Assembly: GCA_012184525.1 (NCBI GenBank)
Contig: WOFQ01000008.1
Span: forward strand, 1 to 64,000
Direction: 5' to 3'
From: Xenoacremonium recifei
Lineage: Eukaryota > Ascomycota > Sordariomycetes > Hypocreales > Nectriaceae
Length of the DNA: 64,000 nucleotides
The position numbers and the translations under genes are program-made. Numbering within the stretch: position 1 is the first letter of the stretch; each line of letters opens with the position of its first letter. This document shows, piece by piece, positions 57,501 through 64,000 of this stretch. A model generated the notes under the pieces. It was not told where the DNA came from. It worked only from the letters and a program-made list of their open reading frames with translations, and did not search any database.

Positions 57501-58344
57501 GGACCTCGGTCGTTGATTGTTCTGTGGTATCGACGATATGGTTGATTCGAGTCTTGAGGTTCTCGGGTATCACAGAGGCGACAGGAGAGCGCCTAATCCT
57601 AATCCTGCACGCTCGCTGGATGTCGGACAACCACTCGTCTCTTTCGTTGGGATAGGCGAAGAAGAAGTGCGTCTTTGAGTATGCCAATCGCGGCCATTGT
57701 GAGAACCACCAGACTTCAATACCAAATCGAGGGCTCGACCCTTCTTCGTTGAAGGCGGCGACGATGGATCGGAGCGGAATCTCCAATCGGAGATCTGTCG
57801 TCGAAGACTTGCCCGTCGAATGATTGACGACGCCTCCCGCACGATTCATCTGAGGAAAGACGCCCTTAGCGGCTTCGGCGTTGCCAAACTTGACGAGACA
57901 TTGGTCTGTCAAGACGAGATACTCGGACTTGGCTTTGAGAAGCGAGACATCTGCCTTGAGAGGACCATGTTGGACAATCTCCATCGAGGCGTACGGCACG
58001 TCTAGCATAGGAGACCCAGGAGGCGATCCGGCGAACTCGGGCGGCGAGCTGCTGATAGGGGAGTCCTTGGAGACTCGACGATGAATTCTCTCCATCATTG
58101 AGCTCGATGACGCTGAATGGGTTTTCTGGAGCCGCCGCGGAGCTGTCTGGCTCCTCGAGGGGCTTTGCGACATGGACTCCATGGAGGAGCTGCTGAGGGA
58201 TCGGAGAGCCTTGGAGAAGCGCCGGGGCTTCTTGGAGTCGGCGATTTCGATTTCTCGGGGGGCAACATCATTTGGGATTGGAAGAGAGGCCGTCGATGAC
58301 CGCAGGGTGGGCAGCGTCTTCCTCCGCCATCGCTCAGCGTTCAT
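54528..58344 (-). CDS. Large PH-like / leucine-rich-repeat protein, function unknown
   Basis: Four exons, 58344-57227, 57169-56409, 56347-56037 and 55988-54528, encode 1,216 residues. The first 110 residues are basic and serine-rich. Residues about 115-250 look like a PH domain (VQHGPLKADVSLLKAKSEYL to FAYPNERDEWLSDIQRACRI). A second beta-rich segment (SSFYIVIGPCMCYFLEVLKA) extends to about 390. Irregular leucine-rich repeats run from about 540 to 1000 (LRAITKLNIAGNTRIDT, LKVLRLNSCGLTGSQV, IRFLDLSGYDAKLDEG, LHTLDCEGNDFNLSNF). The C-terminus is disordered and Ser/Thr-rich. PH followed by RI-like repeats recalls CARMIL-type actin regulators, but I cannot claim orthology. A membrane-associated scaffold role is an inference. 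The first intron (57170-57226) is in frame and stop-free. Confidence 0.8.
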
Positions 58345-61300
58345 GGTGGGCGAGTATCTAGTCGGTGTTTCACACTGAGGCTCGAGATCTAGAAACCAGG
58401 AGTCTGGGGTAGAAGACGAGATGGCTTATGGTCAGGACTAAGAGGTCAAGGCCCCTCTTGCATGCCACCAGGAACGACAGTCGGACGACGAAGCGGCGGA
58501 ATCGAGACTCTGAGACGATGATGACGGCCAGCTGCGTCGCCCAGGGTGAGCTGGTAGCCGAGTGACGAGTGATGAGCCCTGCCGTGTCTCAGCTGCGAGA
58601 GCTTGTCTTGGGATCTGGGACTATCAGTCCGAGACCTGGCCCCCGCATGCGGCGATCGTGGGGGAGGGAAATGGGAATTGGGTTTGGGAAGCCCAGGATG
58701 CGCGGGGAAGGGAGGCTGAAAGGGAGAGTGAGCTGCGCGAAACTCGATGGTTGCGATACGATATCTCGGCCGAGGAGAATGCGATGAGCAGCAGCAGCAG
58801 GGCTCGGAGCTAAATTGGCGCCCGCTCTGGGAAACGGGTCGAGATTCGTAAGTGTCGACAACGGCAAGTCACTACCCGACGCTGAGGCCGAATTTGGAGA
58901 GCTGGCAGACTGGAATGCGGCCTGCAGAGTCTAAAGCTGTTGGGGGCTCCCGGCCCGAGATGTCGAGCGGCGAAGGGTCTGGCAGCGGTAGACCGAAGCG
59001 GTGGTGTTTGGCGACGATGATGATGCAAGAATGCGCAGGAAACGGGCCTTTTTGGAAGGCGCCCGGACGATTACCAGTGTTGGGGTCACGGCGCAAGCAT
59101 GCTGAGGGTCGTCAGGCACGAGAGGACGACGGAATCGGGCTCCCAGCGAACAAAATGAAGCTGTCGAGTTTTCACGAGATGCGCGCCCAATCCGGCGACC
59201 CCAGCGAGCGCAGGTGTAGGGATAGGTCAGGATTCAAAGTTCAGAAACGAGAGACTGTCAGGCCACCGGCGTCACGTTCAACGGGACAATTCGATGGGGG
59301 GCTTCTACGGGCTGGCGAGGGCAGAAGGAGAGTGAGGATGGGAAGATGGATGGACAATGGAGGTCAACATGGAAAAGGAGGGAAAGTCGATCCGGCTGGA
59401 TGAGGCCATGCCATGTCGTTAACTGAGGAAGGCACGTCGTCATCCACGGAGCTCACCTTCTGCAACCTCCACCCGTCACCGTCACCTTCAGCTCCAGGGA
59501 TCAGGGCCCAGGCCAGCATGAGCCACTTCTCGATGGATCATGGGCCTCTCGATGGACCTCCCGACGGACCTCGCACCGCACACGGGCTTCGCCCACACAG
59601 CGCCCGGCACCGCTGCAGCCGTGATGCACGCCTCTTCTGCAACAGGCCTGCACGAAGCCCTGCAAGAGCACGCAACAGGGCAGCTGCTGCACGCGCCCAG
59701 CCAGCCAGCCAGCCAGCCAGGGCAGATAAGCGGCCGCAACGGGGCCTGTCCCAGCCGCCTCAGGCCGTCCATTCCGGCAGCCTCTCTGTTCCTGTCCTGT
59801 CCTGTCCAGGGGGCGATGTGATGGTCGATAACATCATCCTGCTTTCAACGCCCGAGCCCGCCGCCAATCACCGCCCGCGCGGGGTACCTGGCAAGCTGGC
59901 CAGCTCTCAGCCGCCATGGGGGGGAAGCAATACCACATGAGGCACTCAAGGTGGAACGCTAGCGGCGAGCGCGAAGAGGGGAAAACGAGGTTTGCAAGCG
60001 AACGATGGGACTCGGACCAAGGAACAGCCTTTCCCTGCACTCCTTGGCCAAGGAACCAACAGCCATCCCAACCAAAGGACCAAGGCCCTAGCGGAAGCCA
60101 AAACTTGTTGCCCAGCTGGCCTGCCTGCCAACTTCAGCTTCCAACTCAACTCCTTCGCCGAGGATCGCCATAGCGCTGGCGTGCCGACATTCGCTGATGA
60201 AACAGCGGCCAGTGGAGTTGAACACATGGCCTTTGATGACCGATCTCGATGCCCTCTCGCCATGATGTCGTCGTCCGACACACGTTCGTTCAGGGATCCC
60301 CGATTTCCCATCTACCGTGTCACGGTATGTCCCTTGGCCGGACGCTGGGGCTAAGGTACGATCATGGATGCGAGGTCCGCCCGTCTGCAGGCCTCAGCTG
60401 GAGCTCCAACGGACGACCCAGCCACTGAACCACGCCGCTAGCACATTGGGTTTCCTCGTATGTCTGACCATGAGGCGATTGGATCATGGGCTGGTCTGGT
60501 GCGGACTAACCTTGCGAATAAAAAGACCCCGACGGACCCGGCTCCGTATGTATCAACAAGGAGGCTCTCGAGCCGTGTTGTTTTCGAGTATGAGCTGCAG
60601 CGTTCGACTTGCCCATGTTTCCGATCTCTTTCGTCGAACCTGCAATCATCCAGGTTCCCAGGATCGGGTAGTGAAACTTGCTGATGTCGCCGCTCAAGCC
60701 ACCGAGAGATCATCGCACCACAACCTACGCTGACGTCCATTGGATCTTCGTGTCTCTGATTTAGGCATTCTCGTCATACGCTCCCGACGACCTGGGTGCT
60801 GCCATTCAGGGGTCACGAACACGAGCACCCTCGGGCAGAATTTCCATGCTTGCTCAAGATGGTGCTGCACGCCACACTCCCCACACAGCTTTCCGCGTAT
60901 GACGTGCCTCTTGCCATGAGGCCGTGAAGATTGTGGCGGGGTTGCTGTGGCTGACGGATGAGATGTTTCCCCGCATCCCGTGGCCCTTCCAGCACGGCAC
61001 TTCCGGTCAGTAACGGCAGAGGGATGTGCGGAAATCCCGATGTAGAGTTGCCGTATACATTGACCACGGCAAGGGAACGAACGGAGAGATGCTCGTCAGC
61101 TTGTACCTTAGACTACAGTTGACTCCAGTTGCCGGCGAATGAATGTCAGTGACTGAACAAAGACACATAGCTGGCGAGCTCTTCACATGACAACATTCTA
61201 AATCCCTCGCCGTCTTCAGTCAGCATTGCACAAATACAGCAAAGTATTCCTCCTTTAACTCAGTTGATAGACCAAAGCTCCCCCCCTCTTATCGGCGGCA

Positions 61301-61647
61301 TTGTATTGCCTCTTTGGGAAAACTTCCTGGGCAGAGAGCTGTTGGCGCTTAGCCACCTCGGGTTACTCCGTCGGCCAGTGGCTCCGGCAAAAAATCGACC
61401 ACCACCGAGATCTCAACCTTCAGTCACCGGTATTCGGCGTCTGTGGCCTAACCCTTCCCTCCGCCCTCTGCATCCCCACGATCATTTCGGACCCCGCAAA
61501 CCTCTTCTTCAAGAGCTTGCGCCCGTCCTCGAAGTCCTGGGACCTGCTCCGTCCCCATCCTCTTCTCTTCGCTGCAGCGCGCCCTCAACCGAGCTTCCAA
61601 AAAGCCCTCCCCCGACTGCGAACGTTCTCCGGCCGGCTGTCCCAACA
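58345..61647. promoter_or_regulatory. 3.3-kb divergent region, PH-LRR / CBR1
   Basis: No supported gene. It contains a six-copy CCAG tandem at 59697-59720 and pyrimidine-rich sequence before the reductase start. The frame of the reductase is open for 128 codons upstream of the chosen ATG, back to 61264, without family resemblance. Confidence 0.5.
59697..59720. repeat. CCAG tandem repeat (6 copies)
   Basis: Six uninterrupted copies of CCAG. It is the longest instance of the CCAGCC-type motif that recurs in promoters through the window. Confidence 0.9.
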
Positions 61648-62795
61648 ATGGCTCCCAACGACTCCTCGCTGTTTGCGCGGCATTATATCGACTATGTCTA
61701 TATGCCCGCGGCGCTGCTCATCGTGGGCACGCTCATCGTCAAGAAGGAATGGACGCCCTACTCGGCCCTCGTGGCGGTGCTGTTCGGTGCCTACAACTTC
61801 TGGGCTTTCCGTGCGTGATCGCGAGCTTTCCCCGCATCGAGACGACACCAATTGCTGACGCCATTGCGCTACAGAGCCCAAGAAGGTGTTGAAGCCTGAC
61901 GTATTCCAGGAGTTTGAGCTCCAGGAGAAGACTGTCATCTCCCACAACGTGGCCATGTATGCGAATTCCTGCCCTCGAGCTCCTCCCAATGCCCCTCAAC
62001 AAAAACGAGAGAGAAAAAGCAACGCCAGAACTGACTCGTGTGCCATCACAGCTACCGCTTCAAGCTCCCCAAGCCCACCGCCATCCTTGGTCTTCCCATC
62101 GGTCAGCACATCTCCATTGGCGCCCCGATTGTCCAGCCCGATGGCACCACCAAGGAGATTGTGCGCTCCTACACGCCCATCTCTGGCGACCACCAGCCCG
62201 GCTACTTCGACGTGCTCATCAAGTCCTACCCCCAGGGCAACATCTCCAAGCACATGGCCTCCCTCATGGTTGGCCAGAACATCCGCGTCCGCGGTCCCAA
62301 GGGTGCTTTCGTCTACACTCCCAACATGGTTCGACACTTTGGTATGATCGCTGGTGGCACTGGCATTACTCCCATGCTGCAGGTCATCCGCGCCATTGTC
62401 CGAGGCCGTGCCGACGGTGACAAGACCGAGGCTGACCTGATCTTCGCCAACGTCACTCCTCAGGACATCCTCCTCAAGGAGGACCTCGATGCTCTTACCA
62501 AGGAGGACGCTGGTATCCGCGTGCACTACGTCCTCGACAAGCCCCCGGAGGGCTGGACTGGTGGCGTTGGCTATGTTACCGCCGACATGATCACCGTATG
62601 TGTGCGCAGCTCGTTGCAAGAACATTTGAAGCTAACTTTCTGCAGAAATACCTCCCCAAGCCTGCCGATGATGTCAAGATCCTCCTTTGTGGTCCTCCTC
62701 CCATGATCAGTGGCCTGAAGAAGGCCACCGAGAGCCTGGGCTTCAAGAAGGCCCGCCCCGTCAGCAAGCTCGAGGACCAGGTCTTCGCTTTCTAA
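61648..62795 (+). CDS. CBR1: NADH-cytochrome b5 reductase
   Basis: Exons 61648-61810, 61875-61956, 62052-62595 and 62646-62795 encode 312 residues. An N-terminal membrane anchor is visible (MPAALLIVGTLIVKK and SALVAVLFGAYNFWAF, residues about 19-53). The FAD domain has RSYTPIS (120-126) and GPKGAF (163-168). The NADH domain has GMIAGGTGITPMLQV (179-193) and CGPPPM near residue 272. The C-terminus EDQVFAF is the conserved aromatic end. It reduces cytochrome b5 on the outer mitochondrial or ER membrane for desaturation, sterol synthesis and diphthamide formation. The start MAPNDSSLF fits the fungal family; the open frame upstream is probably leader. All joins keep frame, with donors GTGCGT, GTATGC and GTATGT. 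Confidence 0.96.
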
Positions 62796-63163
62796 GCTGT
62801 TGGAGTCGTTGTCGCTCAGACCCGAGCTCACCATCTTCTAAGTTGCTCAAAAATCTACGATAAACGAAAAGGAGTGAATCTTGAGTCATCTTGACAGGTG
62901 TTTAGACCATGTAAGACAAGACTAAGATGTAGAGGACGTAGACATGACAGGCGTCTAGCAAGAAGACACTGCATTATATTAGACCTCACAAAGAGGTGCG
63001 GTATCAGGTGTAGACAACCTGGTGACAATACAAATCTTGCAAATCACGCTTCCATTTTGTCCCCCCTAGTTCCTGTGAAAAATCTAAATACTCAGCAGTA
63101 AATAGTACAACCCCCTGACACTGCTTATCAAAACACTGCGAGATATGTGCCCTATGCGAGCCC
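62796..63163. other. Intergenic, convergent 3' ends
   Basis: This 368-nt spacer separates the CBR1 and CTR9 stop codons. No gene was seen. Confidence 0.5.
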
Positions 63164-64000
63164 TCACTCATCGTCGTCGTCAGCAGCATCAGCCATACTG
63201 GTGTCTGCGGCTGCACGATCATCTCCGGATAGACTGTCTCTGCGCGCCGGCTCCTCATCCTCGTCTTCCTCATCGCTCTCGACGACCCGACCCCTGCGTC
63301 GCTTGTGCTGCTGCCGCGGGGCTGCCTCTTCGTCCTCATCGTCATCTCCCGCCCTGTCAGCCGCGTCGTCGACTTCCATACGGTCGTCGTCGTCGTCATC
63401 ATCGAGGGCCTTTTCGTCGGCCTCTGAAAGGGGCGTCTCCTCCCTGTCCATGTCCCGCTCGGCGCGCTCCAGCGCGTCGTCTGCGTCGTCCTCCTCGTCG
63501 CTGTCGACGACAATCTCAGCGGACTTGAATTTGGCCGATTCTCGCTTGGTGAGACGGCGACGCTTCTTGGTGTGCGTCTCCTCTCCGGAGTCGTTCTCAT
63601 CCCGCTCAGTCTTCTTCTTCTTGGATGTCCTCTTGGGCTTGGGTTCGCCGGGGGCACGAGGAGCGGGCTTGCGCTTTCGCTTGACCTTTTCACCGGTTTC
63701 ACTATCCGTGGTCATCTCTGCATCTATGCGGGCACGTTCCTCTTCGGCTCGCTGCTCCGTAAGCAGACGATCCCGAGCGGCGATTGCTTCGCGCTCCTTC
63801 TTGATCTTCTCCTGTCGCTGGCGCTCCTCATCGAGAACCTTCTGGCGCTGCTCCTCACGACGCTTCAGCTCAGCTTCTCTTTGCTGCTTGGCAGCCTGGA
63901 TCTTCTCCTTGTTCTTCTCTTCCCATTCCTTCTGCTTTCCAATGGCTCTCTCCAGTTGCTTTCGCAGCGTATTTCGGGCCATGTTGGCACGCTGTTCAAC
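63164..64000 (-). CDS. CTR9: PAF1-complex subunit CTR9, C-terminal part (cut by window edge)
   Basis: The minus-strand frame is open to the last base of the window, so the gene starts beyond it. The visible 278 residues are the C-terminal tail. It begins VEQRANMARNTLRKQLERAI and continues as a long charged helix, rich in Lys, Glu, Gln and Arg (KEWEEKNKEKIQAAKQQREA), to about visible residue 95. Then come KRKRKPAPRAP and KKKKTERDEND, and a strongly acidic tail with Asp runs (EADEKALDDDDDDDRMEVDD). This is the typical end of the TPR protein Ctr9/Tpr1, a scaffold of the Paf1 transcription-elongation complex; the TPR array lies outside. The in-frame Met at 63982 is internal. Other charged nuclear proteins have similar tails, so the call rests mainly on the helix start. 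Confidence 0.75.
   Translation of the reverse strand, partial: VEQRANMARNTLRKQLERAIGKQKEWEEKNKEKIQAAKQQREAELKRREEQRQKVLDEERQRQEKIKKEREAIAARDRLLTEQRAEEERARIDAEMTTDSETGEKVKRKRKPAPRAPGEPKPKRTSKKKKTERDENDSGEETHTKKRRRLTKRESAKFKSAEIVVDSDEEDDADDALERAERDMDREETPLSEADEKALDDDDDDDRMEVDDAADRAGDDDEDEEAAPRQQHKRRRGRVVESDEEDEDEEPARRDSLSGDDRAAADTSMADAADDDDE

Noticed and set aside
61264..61647. Upstream extension of the cytochrome b5 reductase frame
   Set aside because: No stop is present, but the 128 residues are leader-like and the family start MAPNDSSLF precedes the known membrane anchor directly.
1..64000. tRNA, 5S rRNA, CRISPR arrays, transposons, secondary-metabolite clusters
   Set aside because: I looked by eye for tRNA B-box sequences, the fungal 5S rRNA core, spaced direct repeats, transposase-like frames and synthase genes on both strands and found none that I could support. 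A tRNAscan or RepeatMasker run could still reveal small or decayed elements.

Overview
The window is nuclear DNA of a filamentous ascomycete, most likely a Sordariomycete and probably of the order Hypocreales. Three things point there: short spliceosomal introns (about 45-160 nt, GTAAGT/GTACGT donors, CTAAC or CTGAC branch points), GC-rich third codon positions in highly expressed genes, and a set of Pezizomycotina-type orthologues. I cannot name the genus. No bacterial, viral or biosynthetic-cluster gene is visible, and I found no tRNA, rRNA, CRISPR array or intact transposon. Gene identities come from recognising protein families by eye. Exon borders were worked out by hand from splice signals and checked so that every exon sum is divisible by three.

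Layout. 0-9 kb: a DUF1770 protein (+), a DDT/WHIM chromatin protein (-), ribosomal protein uL2 (+) and adenosine kinase (+). 9-16.5 kb: an Est1/SMG7-like protein (-), a ZNF511-like zinc-finger protein (+), BUD31 (-), complex I subunit NDUFA6 (+) and the Pol I/III subunit AC19 (-), closely packed in alternating orientation. 16.5-34 kb is gene-poor: a conserved proline-rich protein (+, 22.4-23.8 kb) and a HAL4/SAT4-type kinase (-, 25.7-27.2 kb) sit between intergenic stretches of about 5.9, 1.9 and 7.0 kb. 34-45 kb: a CaMKK-type kinase (-), TRAPP subunit BET5 (+), PEX3 (-), ATG101 (+) and a forkhead factor (-). 45-49 kb is the long upstream region of the forkhead gene. 49-64 kb: PAN1 (-), a large PH/leucine-rich-repeat protein (-), NADH-cytochrome b5 reductase (+) and the 3' end of CTR9 (-, cut by the window edge).

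The genes are housekeeping and signalling genes with no shared pathway. They cover ribosome and RNA polymerase biogenesis, splicing, telomere/NMD, respiration, peroxisome biogenesis, autophagy, ER-Golgi traffic, endocytosis, ion homeostasis and SNF1/AMPK-type signalling. The pattern is local: divergent pairs share short promoters (BUD31/NDUFA6, PEX3/ATG101, CaMKK/BET5, EST1-like/ZNF511-like, PH-LRR/CBR1), while several regulatory genes have kilobase-long upstream regions rich in pyrimidine on the coding strand.

I did not find a new multi-gene system. The points most worth following are: an 83-residue, acid-free, arginine-rich N-terminal extension on adenosine kinase that suggests a mitochondrial isoform; a GC-AG intron in the CaMKK gene; a predicted 5'UTR intron and overlapping upstream reading frame on the forkhead gene; two 57-nt introns that stay open in frame if retained; the unassigned conserved proline-rich protein beside a 5.9-kb gene-free region; and a GCCAGCC/GGCTGGC motif that recurs in promoters.
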